Positions 34,793 through 44,996 are shown, counted from the stretch's first letter. The stretch: 64,000 nucleotides of DNA from G963422445 sp963422445 (GCA_963422445.2 OY729512.2:1488001-1552000), one strand, 5' to 3'. Translations and numbers: made by a program. The notes: generated by a model from the letters alone, not told the origin.

Positions 34793-35566
34793 ATGGCAGA
34801 AACACGAATGCGGGCGTTGGACCGGTTCCGTCTTGACGGCCAGGTCGCGCTTGTCACCGGCGCTGGTCGCGGTCTCGGCAAGGCTTGCGCGATTTCGCTC
34901 GCTGATGCTGGCGCGGACGTCATCCTGAGCAGCCGTACCCGGCAGGAGCTCGACGCTCTCAAAACGGAAATCGAGGCCGAGGGCGGACGGGCCAGGGTGG
35001 TCGTCTGTGACGCGGCCGATCCTGAATCGATCGCTTCGGCTATTCCCCCGCTGGGACGGATCGATGTGTTGGTCAACAATGCCGGAACCAACATTCCCGA
35101 ACCGTTTGCGGAGGTCAGCCTCGAGCATCTCGACACGATCCTGAATCTCAACGTCCGTGGCGCATTTCTGGTGGCGCAAACGGTGTCAAGAGGCATGATT
35201 GACCGTGGGCATGGTGGTTCGATTATCCACATGTCTTCGCAGATGGGGCATGTCGGCGCGCCGAACCGTACCGTCTATTGCGCCAGCAAACATGCTATTG
35301 AGGGCCTGACGAAGGCGATGGGGGTGGAACTGGCGGCGTATGGCATCCGGGTGAACTCGGTCGGACCCACCTTTGTTGAAACTCCACTGGCCCGTCAGTT
35401 CCTGAAAGACCCGGTGTTTTCCAGGGATGTTCTGGATCGCATTGCGATGGGCAAGCTAGCGCGCCCTGAAGATGTGGCCGATGCGGTCCTTTATCTGGCG
35501 TCTCCGGCGTCAGGTATGGTGACGGGTACCAGCCTTGTCGTTGACGGTGGATGGACGGCGCGCTGA
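34793..35566 (+). CDS. SDR family oxidoreductase
   Basis: A 257-residue short-chain dehydrogenase with VTGAGRGLGKA, NNAGTN, catalytic Ser in HMSSQMGHVG and YCASKHAIEGL, and the end VTGTSLVVDGGWTAR. The substrate is unknown; probably the last enzyme of the 30.6-35.6 kb cluster. The 130 bases before it hold no gene. A mobile element begins 40 bases after its stop. Confidence 0.92.
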   Translation: MAETRMRALDRFRLDGQVALVTGAGRGLGKACAISLADAGADVILSSRTRQELDALKTEIEAEGGRARVVVCDAADPESIASAIPPLGRIDVLVNNAGTNIPEPFAEVSLEHLDTILNLNVRGAFLVAQTVSRGMIDRGHGGSIIHMSSQMGHVGAPNRTVYCASKHAIEGLTKAMGVELAAYGIRVNSVGPTFVETPLARQFLKDPVFSRDVLDRIAMGKLARPEDVADAVLYLASPASGMVTGTSLVVDGGWTAR

Positions 35567-35817
35567 TCGGATCTGATGATCCTCGGCGGCCAGTGACGCA
35601 ATCAAACTTGTCTTCTACAGTTGTGCGCGAACATCGCGGCTTTGAAGAACAGGAAATAGCGGAAGCCCTGAGGTTTTTAGCCCCGGGATCCTGATTTCTG
35701 TCAGAGATGTAGTACAAGTCGAAACGGGTTGATTTTGAGGCAATCAACTGAATTTTTTGACATTTTTCAGAATTTCATACGAATCGATGTAGCGTCCTGA
35801 CAGCAAGACGGTCCGCC

Positions 35818-37311
35818 ATGGTCTCTCGCACCAGGACCCCCGGCAATTACAGTTATCTCCAGATCGTCTAAAACCGCCGCGACGGCAAGGTCGTCCGCCA
35901 GTCGGTTATCGCCATCTCGAGCGCCTCCATACGCTCACGGAGGCCGGCAAGGTCGACAGCCTGATCCAGTCGGCGAGCCGGTTCGCGGACCGGCTCATGG
36001 TGCTGGCGAAGCACGGCGCCGACCCCAAAGCCGAAGTGATGTCGATCGGACCGGCCCTGATCTTCGAGGCTGGTGCCGCGAGACCGGCTGCCGGGATGCG
36101 CTTCGCGAGGTGTTGTCGGGGCGCAAATATCAGTTCGATGTCGAACGGGCTGTATTCCTGACCGTGCTGCATCGGCTCATGGTCTCCGGTTCGGGCCGCA
36201 GCGCTCTGAAGTAGGGATGTGGTCAGGCGGTTCCGGCGACGGACGGTTTCACGCTGCATCAGCTCTATCGCGCCATGGGCTGGCTCGGGGGAAAGCCATG
36301 GCAAGACCCCGGAGGTCCGGCTCGCGCGCCGGACCAGGGATCTGATTGAAGAGGAACTGTTCCAGAGCCGCCGCGACCTGTTTGCCACTCTCGATCTCGT
36401 GTTCGACACGACATCGCTGGTCTTCACCGGAGATGATGGCAAGAGCCTCGGCCAGTACGGCAAAAGCAAGGATCGCTGCAATGACTGCAAACAGATGGTG
36501 CTCGGGATGGTGATCGACAGCGCCGGCATTCCGATCTGCTGCGAGATGTGGCCGGGCAATACCGCCGACGTGACCACGCTCGATCTGGTTGCGGGACGCC
36601 TGCAACAGTATTTCGGGTGGGCTTGGTCTGTCTGGTCGCCGGTTCCGGGATGATCTCGAAAACGATGATCGACGCCGTCGGAGCGCGGGGCGGGCAGTAC
36701 ATTCTTGGTGCGCGACCGCGCCGGATGCCGAACCGCCGGTCCAGATCGTCCGGCGCTATGTGGTGTGCCGCAATCCGGCGCAGGCGCGCAAGGATGAACG
36801 GACCCGGGCGCAACTTCTGGAAAAGCGCAGGGACACGCTGAAACCGGCAGGCCGAAGAGTGTCGTCGGCAACACGGGCTTCCGGCGCTATCTCAAGGCCG
36901 ACAGCACGACCTTCGAGATCGATACCGACAAGATCGAAGACGAAAAGAGGTTCGACAGGATCCGGGTGCTGCGCAGCAACCAGTCTTGCCGCAGACGATA
37001 TTGTATGTCGCTACAAGCCGCTCTGGAGGGTTGGCCAGATCTTCCGGACGGCAAATCCCGGCTCGAGACCGGCCCGGTCTTCCACAAGATCGACGCCACC
37101 CTCTGCGGCCATGTCTTCTGTTCTTTCCCGGCGCTGGTGCTCCGGAACGCCTTGCTGCGCCGTATGGACGCCGCCGGCATCACGGCCAACCTTCGTTGTC
37201 CGCAGCAAGATCGGCGGGGTTGCCGGCAAGATCGCCCAGAATGTCGGCGTGCGGCTCCCGGCTATCACGCGTCAGATCAATCGGAAGACCGATACGAATG
37301 TGTCATCCTGA
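35818..37311 (+). pseudogene. IS1634-type transposase, decayed
   Basis: Homologous along its length to the transposase at 41962 (YLQIV, SLGQYGKSKDR, CEMWPGNTADVTTLDLV, VFHKIDATLCGHVFCSF). It has an early stop (TAA after YLQIV) and many frameshifts. Ends with VGVRLPAITRQI near 37311. Clearly inactive and more decayed than copy no. 2. Confidence 0.8.
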
Positions 37312-37628
37312 CCCGGCCGCCCACGAGGCCATGACCGCGGCGGAGACCACAACGAGTAATGGCAAGACAGTTCTTGCGTCTGTAATTGATTGAAATGCAA
37401 TAATGTCTGAACCTCTTGCAAAATTCCTGCCCCCAGGGTCCGGTGAGCCGGGATCGGTCGGTTGATCCCGGTCACCTCTGCACCTGGAGGTCGGAATCCA
37501 TGGATTCGCGGTGTCTCATCAGAGACGATGAGACCAAACAGGGACCTTTGTGGACATCGGGACACGCCTCTCCGGGCCCCTCTCCTCGAGAGGGCCGTGA
37601 AGGGTCGGCATGCGTTGTCGGAGCCGCG

Positions 37629-38768
37629 CTATGGGACGGCGAGACGTATCAACTGGTCAGCCGCCAGGGCCAGGATGCCGAACATGAGATGGCAGGCGAC
37701 CTTGGAATATCCACGGACGCGGACATGGCGCCCGCCACACTCATCCTTGAGGCGGGCGTTGGTCCTCTCGACACCGGACCGGATCCGGACCCGCACGGTC
37801 TCGGGATCGACATGGCCTATTGCACGCCGGGCCCGGGCCTCCTGGTCTCGCTCCTCCTTGAGGTCCTTGTCCCGGCGCGGATTGACATCGATGATCGGCA
37901 CATGGCCAAGCCGTTCGCTCATCTGGTAGATCTCCCTGGCATCATAGGCCGCGTCCATGAGATCGTAGAGATTGGTCACACGCCCGGCGGTCATCATCGC
38001 CAGCGGGATCGCGACTTGGCTGTCATGGACGGATGCCGAGGTGAGAACGGCCCTCAGCGGCACCCCGCAGTCTGCTGTGTCGATAGGCAGCTTGTCACCG
38101 CGCCAGGCCTCCAGGACCCCCTTGGCATTCTTCTTTGCCCCGTGATCGCAGACCTTCGGCAGCGCGTCGAGCCTCTCATCGAGATCCATCCCGTTCGCTT
38201 GCCGTTCGAGACGCCCAGGCTCCTTCGTCCTCTCCTCGCCCTTGCGGGGCCGGCCGCGCTTGCGGTTCAGCGTCCTGGCCTTCGGCTTCGGGGCCGGCGT
38301 CTCCCGGGCCTCGATGGCCGTCGAGTCCCTCGACACGTGGCCGATGAGTGCGTCGCCCAGTGTCTCTGCAACCAGAGCCGCGTGCATCCTCTCCGGAAGA
38401 CGGGACTGCGAAAATTCGGCAAACGCCCGCGAAAACGTCGCTTCACTCGGGATCTCCGCGACACGCGACCAGCCGCACAGTCGGCGCAACGTCGGGTCCA
38501 CCTTGAGCCTGTCGATCAGGTGGCGGGTCGTCGGCAGATCCCATACCGCCTTGGCGATGAAGCCACGGGCCAGCGCCTGGCGATCCTCCCGGGGCCGACC
38601 CGGACCGGTCCACACCCCATCGACGAAGCCCTCCACCTTGACGAGATCGAGAGCTGTCACGAAGCGCTTGTGCGTCTCGAGGAGAGGACCGACCGCCTCG
38701 GCCAACGCAGGGAAAAAGTCCCCTTGAAATCGGTGCCAGGGATCGGACAGGGTCGAGCCAAGGGTCAT
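37629..38768 (-). CDS. IS1182/IS5-like transposase (DUF772 plus DDE domain)
   Basis: A 379-residue transposase from the ATG at 38768 (MTLGSTLSDPW). N-terminal DUF772-like region (PSEATFSRAFAEF), then HVSRDSTAIEARE with the first Asp, a basic linker (KARTLNRKRGRPRKG), DLMDAAYDAREIY with the second Asp, and RSGVERTNARLKDE with the Glu. Apparently intact. The start codon sits directly after a hairpin that covers its ribosome-binding site. Confidence 0.88.
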   Translation of the reverse strand: MTLGSTLSDPWHRFQGDFFPALAEAVGPLLETHKRFVTALDLVKVEGFVDGVWTGPGRPREDRQALARGFIAKAVWDLPTTRHLIDRLKVDPTLRRLCGWSRVAEIPSEATFSRAFAEFSQSRLPERMHAALVAETLGDALIGHVSRDSTAIEARETPAPKPKARTLNRKRGRPRKGEERTKEPGRLERQANGMDLDERLDALPKVCDHGAKKNAKGVLEAWRGDKLPIDTADCGVPLRAVLTSASVHDSQVAIPLAMMTAGRVTNLYDLMDAAYDAREIYQMSERLGHVPIIDVNPRRDKDLKEERDQEARARRAIGHVDPETVRVRIRSGVERTNARLKDECGGRHVRVRGYSKVACHLMFGILALAADQLIRLAVP

Positions 38769-38769
38769 C

Positions 38770-38827
38770 GGGGCCACCTCGTGGTATCTTGTTATTGTGG
38801 AAACACAACATACCACGAGGTGGCCCC
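38770..38827 (-). promoter_or_regulatory. Hairpin sequestering the transposase ribosome-binding site
   Basis: Perfect 18-bp arms (GGGGCCACCTCGTGGTAT and its complement) flank a 22-base loop, ending one base before the transposase ATG. In the transcript the Shine-Dalgarno-like GAGGTGG lies in the 3' arm. Such structures in other IS elements block translation when transcription enters from outside, whereas a transcript starting inside the hairpin would be free. The function is inferred; the pairing is visible. Confidence 0.6.
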
Positions 38828-38941
38828 AAAACCCAGGCCCTCGACAACAAAATCAGCCTCGACAAGGCAAAAAACCGGTCGGGCCGGCAATTTTGCAAGA
38901 AGCTCGTCTATAAAAACACTGTAGAAGACGAGGCAAACAGG

Positions 38942-39646
38942 TCAGGCGCCAGCCTGACGATGGGCCCAGACATCCTGCGGTGGTGTATTGGCCGGATCTC
39001 GGGCGCGCAGCGCATAGTATTCGATGTAGGGCGCATAACCGTCATGGACGCGACGGAGTTCGGTTACTGCATCATCATGCAGGTCAACCCTGAGGTCGAT
39101 ATCCCGCACGATATCCCTGCCGCGGATGACCAGGGCGGCTGAACGTTCCGGTAAGTGCTGGCCATCGCCACCAGCCTGCCCGCCAGCATCGCGGCCGGCC
39201 TCCAGCGTTGAAAGCAAACGCTGGTCGAGCGTTTGATCGCTGCTGGCCCGATAGGCGTCAGCCATCGCCTGAACGGTCTCGGCACCGGCGAGGACATTTC
39301 CGAACACTGCAAAACCGGGGCCTGTCTCATGATCGGCCCAAACCCGGCAGCAAGAGCCGGTATGTATCGCGATCGTTCCATCGGCCGCAACGATGCTAAC
39401 CTGGCGGTATTCGAGGTCGGGGTCGGCCGCAGCGAGATCGCAGAGCGTCTGCGCCGGCGATCGTCCGGCTGAAAGCGACTGCATGGCAAGCGGACCGAGA
39501 GCCGGATTAGCGAAGGCCTGGGTCGAGAGCACAGCGGTGTCCCGGACGAAGAATGGGCAATACCCGCCGACGCCAAGAGAGTAGGTGGCGATCCCGACGC
39601 CAAGACGGTCGGTTTGGGGGCAGTGAGCCAGAATGGTGTAGGTCAT
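38942..39646 (-). CDS. DUF1028 family protein
   Basis: A 234-residue protein beginning MTYTILAHCPQTDRLGVGIA, then GGYCPFFVRDTAVLSTQAFANP and HTGSCCRVWADHETGPGFA, the DUF1028 pattern (an Ntn-hydrolase-like fold of unknown activity). DUF1028 genes often sit with amino-acid or peptide catabolism genes. The IS1634 end lies 10 bases beyond its stop. The gap to the HisD paralogue (39647-39889) holds no recognisable gene. Confidence 0.85.
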   Translation of the reverse strand: MTYTILAHCPQTDRLGVGIATYSLGVGGYCPFFVRDTAVLSTQAFANPALGPLAMQSLSAGRSPAQTLCDLAAADPDLEYRQVSIVAADGTIAIHTGSCCRVWADHETGPGFAVFGNVLAGAETVQAMADAYRASSDQTLDQRLLSTLEAGRDAGGQAGGDGQHLPERSAALVIRGRDIVRDIDLRVDLHDDAVTELRRVHDGYAPYIEYYALRARDPANTPPQDVWAHRQAGA

Positions 39647-39889
39647 CAATGCGCTCCCTCAAAAGCGGTCCGGTAGCCGACATTGAAAAGGCGTTCGGCA
39701 AGCCGCCGCAGGACAATCCGTCTGTCGTGACTCCGGGGCCGTTGGACCACACGGCACGGGTTTGTTGTCATGTCTGCCGGTTCAGATTCGGTATTGTTGC
39801 ATCCACGATGCCGGAACGCGTCGACTGATTGCAAGCAGCCAGTGATTCTTTCGTCTCGGAAAGGGATAACGCGGACGAGTCCTGGCTGG

Positions 39890-41215
39890 TCAGTCCGATT
39901 CTGTCCCACTGTCATCGCCTGGCCTTCCGGCAGCATTGCCGCCGCCGTAACGCCGGACTCTGATGTCGGCCTGTTCCTGATGTCCCGCAAAGCCTTCGAT
40001 CGCGCAGAGCCGTGAACAGTATTCACCGATCATGGCGCTTGCCTCGGACGTCGTGATCCGCTGATAGGTGCATGTTTTCAGAAATTTCCCGACCCAGAGG
40101 CCGCCGGTATAGCGCGCCGCCTTTCGGGTTGGCAGGGTGTGATTGGTACCGATCACCTTGTCGCCATAGGAGACGTTGGTTTCGGGACCAAGGAATAGGG
40201 CGCCGTAATTCGTCATGTTTTCGAGGAACCAGTCCGGGTCGCGCGTCATGATCTGGACATGTTCGGATGCAATATCATCAGCAACGGTGAGCATTTCTTC
40301 CGCGTCGGCGCAAAGGATGACCTGGCCGTAGTCCCGCCACGCCTGGCCAGCAACTTCGGCGGTTGGAAGACCGGTGAGTTGGCGCTCCACTTCGGCCATG
40401 GTGTCGCGTGCAAGGCGCTCGGAACTGGTCACGAGAATCGCCGGCGAGGTCGGTCCATGCTCCGCCTGCCCGAGCAGGTCGGCGGCGCAGAGTTCGCTAT
40501 CGACTGTCTCGTCGGCAACGACGAGTGTTTCGGTCGGGCCAGCGAACAGGTCAATTCCGACCCGGCCATAAAGCTGCCGCTTGGCTTCGGCGACAAAGGC
40601 GTTGCCGGGACCAACCAGCATGTCGACGCCGGCGATTGTTTCAGTGCCGAGCGCCATTGCGCCCACGGCCTGGATACCGCCAAGGCAATAGATTTCGTCG
40701 GCGCCGGCAAGATGCATGGCAGTGATGACGGCAGGATTCGGTTCGCCATTGAATGGCGGTGTTGCCGCGATGATCCGCGGCACTCCAGCAACCTTCGCCG
40801 TGACGATGCTCATATGGGCCGACGCGACCATCGGATATTTGCCGCCAGGGACGTAGCAGCCGACGCTGTTGACCGGGATGTTCTTGTGGCCGAGCACGAT
40901 TCCGGGAAGGGTTTCGATCTCGACATCCTGCAGGGCGTCGCGTTGGATCCGGGCGAAGTTCCGAACCTGTGTCTGGGCAAATTTGATGTCGTCGATGTTC
41001 TGCCGGCTCATGCGCGAGAGACAGGACTCGATTTCGACCTCTGACAGATGGAAATTTTCCCGCTCCCAATTGTCGAACTTTAGCGACATTCCGGTAACCG
41101 CGGCGTCGCCGGACGCTTCGATCTCTGCTAGTGCCGTCTCCACGATGGCCCGGGCCTTCCGATTTTCTTCGGCCTTTTCGGTTTTGGACAACCCGGTTTT
41201 CAGATGGACCGCCAT
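39890..41215 (-). CDS. Histidinol-dehydrogenase family protein (catabolic paralogue)
   Basis: A 441-residue NAD-dependent dehydrogenase of the HisD family. Present are CYVPGGKYPMVASAHMS, VDMLVGPGNAFVAEAK, zinc and catalytic residues in GQAEHGPTS, IASEHVQIM and GTNHTLPT, and EGFAGHQEQADIR. No other his genes are near, and stand-alone HisD paralogues such as HpsN act on small hydroxylated substrates, for example dihydroxypropanesulfonate. The true substrate is unknown. GGAGGT lies upstream of the ATG. Confidence 0.88.
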   Translation of the reverse strand: MAVHLKTGLSKTEKAEENRKARAIVETALAEIEASGDAAVTGMSLKFDNWERENFHLSEVEIESCLSRMSRQNIDDIKFAQTQVRNFARIQRDALQDVEIETLPGIVLGHKNIPVNSVGCYVPGGKYPMVASAHMSIVTAKVAGVPRIIAATPPFNGEPNPAVITAMHLAGADEIYCLGGIQAVGAMALGTETIAGVDMLVGPGNAFVAEAKRQLYGRVGIDLFAGPTETLVVADETVDSELCAADLLGQAEHGPTSPAILVTSSERLARDTMAEVERQLTGLPTAEVAGQAWRDYGQVILCADAEEMLTVADDIASEHVQIMTRDPDWFLENMTNYGALFLGPETNVSYGDKVIGTNHTLPTRKAARYTGGLWVGKFLKTCTYQRITTSEASAMIGEYCSRLCAIEGFAGHQEQADIRVRRYGGGNAAGRPGDDSGTESD

Positions 41216-41334
41216 TGCTTGCTACACCTCCGTTGCTTCATGAGTCGGGAGTTTCTATGGTGTTTGTCAGGGGACGCCAAGGGTTCTGATGGTCTTTTGT
41301 TTCGTTGCAGCGGATTTGCAGCTGCAGACCCTTA

Positions 41335-41347
41335 CCCCCCCCCCCCC
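41335..41347. repeat. Homopolymer of 13 C (G on the minus strand)
   Basis: A run of thirteen C about 120 bases upstream of the HisD-paralogue start. Such tracts slip during replication and can cause phase variation when placed in promoters. It may also be a sequencing-length artefact. The 41216-41502 interval otherwise holds no gene. Confidence 0.7.
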
Positions 41348-41502
41348 GGAATTTAGGCCTTGCGTTGATACCCGGGTGAATTCAACACGTCAGAGTTTCT
41401 GAATCAAAGCCGTTACCTGTTGCCAAAATGAGTGACCGAAGAGGCCGATCTATAGGCCCGGACAGCCCGAGGACCGGTACTATCCGACAGACGGCATTCT
41501 AG

Positions 41503-41697
41503 ATAGTGTCGTCACGAAATACCAGTCCAGAGTGCCAGACGCCGAATCTGCACCGCGGCAAGAAACGATGCGGCATTCTTGGCGTATCGCGTGGCAATCC
41601 CACGCCAGCGCTTGAGCCACAGAAAGGCGTTCTCCACCAAATGCCGGCGCCGGTAGAGATGGACATCATACGCTCTGGGATGCTTGCGGTTGCGTGA
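41503..41697 (-). pseudogene. C-terminal fragment of an IS5/IS427-type transposase
   Basis: The minus strand encodes KHPRAYDVHLYRRRHLVENA then FLWLKRWRGIATRYAKNAAS and ALWTGIS, stopping at 41512. Its end bears the terminal sequence TAGTGTCGTCACGA shared with the IS427-type element at 58873-59712. The rest is gone, cut off near 41700. Unlike the copy at 59.6 kb it keeps Trp where that copy has a stop. Confidence 0.8.
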
Positions 41698-41757
41698 GGT
41701 GGCCTCGGTTCGTCGGACAGTTTTCTAAGTGTCTGAATCATAATGATATCAATTAGT

Positions 41758-43463
41758 CTCGTCTTCTACAGTTTGACTGGGATATTTGAGGATCGCTCCG
41801 GCAAAGGTTCAGTGAAATGAAGGCCTTGGCTCTGTTGAGCGCCGGAACTTTGAGAAACTGTAGTGCGATATTCGAGGTACGGCAGAGGCTGATATACAGG
41901 CATACTTTGACTATTGAGCCGGTTTTCCCGATCATGTCGTAGTGCATACGAGGGCCGCGCCATGTTCTTTCGCCTCAAGCCTGCCGGCAAATACAAGTAC
42001 CTCCAGATCGTCGAGACCCACCGCGAGGGCAACAAGGTCAAGCAAACCGTCATCGCCACCATCGGAAGGCTCGACAAGCTCGCCCCTTCCGGAACCATCG
42101 ACAAGCTGGTGGCCTCCGCCGCCCGCTTCGGCGAGACGCTTGGCGACGATGAAGCCGGCGACCGTTTCGAGCGGCGCACCAAGGACTGGATCGAGGAGAC
42201 CCTGTTCCATCGACGGCGCGACCTGTTCAGCGATCTCGATCTTGTGTTCTTCGGTACCACATCGCTGTACTTCACTGGCGAGGGCGGCGAGAGCCTGGGC
42301 CAGTACGGCAAGAGCAAGGACCGTCGCAGCGATTGCAAGCAGATGGTGTCGGGGATGGTGCTCGACGGCGACGGACTGCCGGTGTGCAGCGAGATGTGGC
42401 CCGGCAACACCGCCGACGTGACGGCTGGACCTGGTGGCGGCACGCCTGCAGAAGCGCTTCGGGGTCCGCTCGGTGTGCCTTGTGGCCGACGCCGGGATGA
42501 TCTCCAAGGACATGATCGCGGCGGTCGAGGCGCGGGGCTGGCAGTACATCCTCGGTGCCCGCCCGCGTCGGACGAAGGAGATCCGCGACACGGTTCTCGC
42601 TGACAGCTCAGCGTTCGAGACCATCGAGGTTGTCCACCAGCGCCCGGATCCGATGGCCCTGGAGGTCAAGGACGTCACGGTTCCCCCGGGCAAGGATGGG
42701 GACGAGGCGCATCGCTATGTCGTGTGCCGCAATCCGGCCGAGGTGCGCAAGGACGCCGCGACGCGCGCGCAGATCCTGGCCAGCCTGGAGACCAAGCTGC
42801 ACAAGAAGGGGCCCAAGAGCATCGTCCCCAACCGGGGCTTCAAGCGCTACCTGAAGATCGACAGGGGTTCGGTCGCGATCGATCACGACAAGGCACGCGA
42901 CGAAGAACGCTTCGACGGCATCCGGGTGTTGAGCACCAATACCTCCCTGACGGCCGTGGACCTCGCCCTGAGATACAAGCAGCTATGGATGGTGGAACAG
43001 GTGTTCCGAACCGCCAAGAGCCTGCTTGAGACCCGCCCGGTCTTCCACAAGACCGATGCCACGATCTGCGGCCATGTCTTCTGTTCGGTCCTCGCCCTGG
43101 TGCTGCAGAAGGAGCTTCAACGCCGCATGGAAGACGCCGGCATCGTGGCCGAGTGGGCGGACATGCTGCGTGACCTCGAGGCGTTGACGGAAACCCGCAT
43201 CGAGCACCATGGCAAGAGCTTCGCGGTTCGCAGCAAGACGGTCGGCGTCGCCGGCCGGATTGCTCAGTGCATCGGCGTGCGTTTGCCCAACACCGTGCGA
43301 CAGATCGCCACAGGGAAGGAGGATACCGCGACGATCGGCGCCTGAACCGTCCTCAAAATCCCCGCAACAGGCCAGGGCGTCGAAATGTAGTGCCAAAACC
43401 TCCGTCGCGTCATCTAACCGACGAAATCAACTTAGCTTTCCCAAAACTACTGTAGAAGATGAG
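41758..43463 (+). mobile_element. IS1634-type element no. 2
   Basis: Inverted ends CTCGTCTTCTACAGT and CTCATCTTCTACAGT, with a 5-bp duplication TTAGT (41753-41757 and 43464-43468). Length is 1706 bp with a single transposase that carries one frameshift. It inserted at the 3' end of a minus-strand IS5-type gene (RMQVTVTN then stop when the element is removed). Confidence 0.85.
41962..43345 (+). pseudogene. IS1634-type transposase with one frameshift
   Basis: Begins MFFRLKPAGKYKYLQIVETH. Reads TTSLYFTGEGGESLGQYGKS with CSEMWPGNTADVT, then shifts frame near 42425 (probably a 1-2 base loss before LDLVAARLQ). It continues SVCLVADAGMISKDMI, RYKQLWMVEQVFRTAKS and ends at 43345. Apart from that indel the protein of about 460 residues is well preserved, so the damage is recent or a sequencing error. 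Confidence 0.85.
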
Positions 43464-44048
43464 TTAGTGACAGTGACCTGCATGCGTCCGAGGCGGCGCA
43501 TGAGAACATGGATCAAAGTCAGCAGGAGCCAGGCGGGGCGCTGGCGATGGATCGCTCGAAGCCTCTGGAGAGGCGCCGACAGCGGCGCAGCCATCCGAAG
43601 GTGCGTTCGACCACCCAGCGCCGGGACATGACGACGACCCCCTTGGCGTCCCTGGGTTTACCGATGACCTCCACAGTGATCGGGCAATTCGCTTCCTTGA
43701 GCGTGCCTGCCGGCATCGTCGCCGCATTCATCGCTGCCCGCTTCGACCGTCGGCACGCTCCGACTGTCGATGATGGCCGCGTTCGGGTCCGCACTACGCC
43801 CCGACCGGAGCCGCCCGAGCGTCGTAAAACGGGCGCAAACCTGCTCCGGGATCACGCGTCGAAATAGGTCTGAACCGTCGTAAACGCCGGACAATCCTTC
43901 GGTCATGCCCGCCAACTGCACCCTGTCCAGAGCATGCAGGCGATCGCGTTCACCATGTCGCGCAGATCCACCTGACGGGGATTACATACATAGGTTGACT
44001 TCCGCGCGTTTCGATGCTACATAAAACGGGAAGTAACGGAGGCTCGTC

Positions 44049-44996
44049 ATGCTCCAGAAAGCGCCCGGCAAAGCCCACCGCGAAGGCATCACTCTGATGC
44101 AGCTTGCCAGCATGTTCCCCGACGAAGCGGCGGCAAAGCGCTGGTTCGAGGGGCAAGTCTGGCCCGAAGGCCGTCACTGCCCGCGCTGCGGGAGCGCACG
44201 CACGCATGAGGCCAGCCATGCGAAAAGCCCCTACCGCTGCACGGACTGCCGTGCCTACTTTTCAGTGAAGACAGGCACGGCCCTTGAACGCTCCAAGGTG
44301 ACGTTGCGCCAGTGGGCATTCGCCATCTACCTGGAGGTGACAAGCCTCAAGGGCGTGTCCTCGATGAAGCTGCATCGGGACATCGGCGTCACGCAAAAGA
44401 CCGCATGGTTCATGCTGCACCGGCTGCGGGAAGCATGGGCGCAGGAGAACTCAGGGCCGATCCTCGGCCCCGTCGAGGTGGACGAGACCTACATGGGCGG
44501 ACTCGAGCGCAACAAGCACGCCTCGAAGAGGCTCCGCGAGCGCTGGCCCGAAGGGAAGACCGCTGTCGTCGGCGCCAAGGATCGAGCGACGAACAAGGTC
44601 TCGGCCCGCGTGGTCGAGGACACCGACAAGCCGACTCTGCAAGGCTTCGTCGCCGAGCACGCGGCCCCAGGCGCAGCCGTCTATACCGACGAGGCCAGTG
44701 CCTACCAAGGGATACCCTTCGAGCACGAGACCGTGAAGCACAGCGTCGGCGAGTATGTCCGGGAGCAAGTCAGTACGAACGGCATGGAATCTTTCTGGTC
44801 GATGCTCAAGCGCGCCCACAAGGGCACCTTCCACAAGATCAGCCCGAAGCACCTTCAGAGGTACGTCAACGAGTTTGCAGGCCGTCACGGCATCCGCGAC
44901 GCAGACACCATCGACCAGATGAACGCCGTGATTGCCGGCATGGTCGGGCGCCGTCTCATGTACCGCGATCTGGTCGCGGGACCGTCGGGGCGATGA
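44049..44996 (+). CDS. IS1595-family transposase
   Basis: A 315-residue protein with an N-terminal zinc ribbon (CPRCGS, then CTDC) and the ISXO2-like DDE domain: VEVDETYMGG with the first Asp, VYTDEASAYQG with the second, and NGMESFWSMLKRAHKGTFH in the third block. Start at 44049 with AACGGAGG upstream. The stop overlaps the next start (ATGA). Intact, so the element may be active. Confidence 0.95.
   Translation: MLQKAPGKAHREGITLMQLASMFPDEAAAKRWFEGQVWPEGRHCPRCGSARTHEASHAKSPYRCTDCRAYFSVKTGTALERSKVTLRQWAFAIYLEVTSLKGVSSMKLHRDIGVTQKTAWFMLHRLREAWAQENSGPILGPVEVDETYMGGLERNKHASKRLRERWPEGKTAVVGAKDRATNKVSARVVEDTDKPTLQGFVAEHAAPGAAVYTDEASAYQGIPFEHETVKHSVGEYVREQVSTNGMESFWSMLKRAHKGTFHKISPKHLQRYVNEFAGRHGIRDADTIDQMNAVIAGMVGRRLMYRDLVAGPSGR

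Larger units (their letters stand above)
37414..38900 (-). mobile_element. IS1182/IS5-like element inside IS1634 no. 1
   Basis: The ends are inverted repeats TCTTGCAAAATT at 37414 and 38900. One transposase on the minus strand, preceded by a long perfect hairpin. No clear target duplication is seen. At about 1.49 kb it appears complete and lies at the 3' side of the decayed IS1634 element. Confidence 0.75.
35607..38932 (+). mobile_element. IS1634-type element no. 1, degraded and interrupted
   Basis: The left end reads CTTGTCTTCTACAGT at 35607 and the right end is the inverse of CTCGTCTTCTACAGT at 38932, matching the ends of IS1634 no. 2. Flanks TCAAA and GCAAA resemble a 5-bp duplication with one change. 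Inside are a decayed transposase and a complete IS1182/IS5-like element (37414-38900). Without it the element is about 1.84 kb. Confidence 0.7.
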
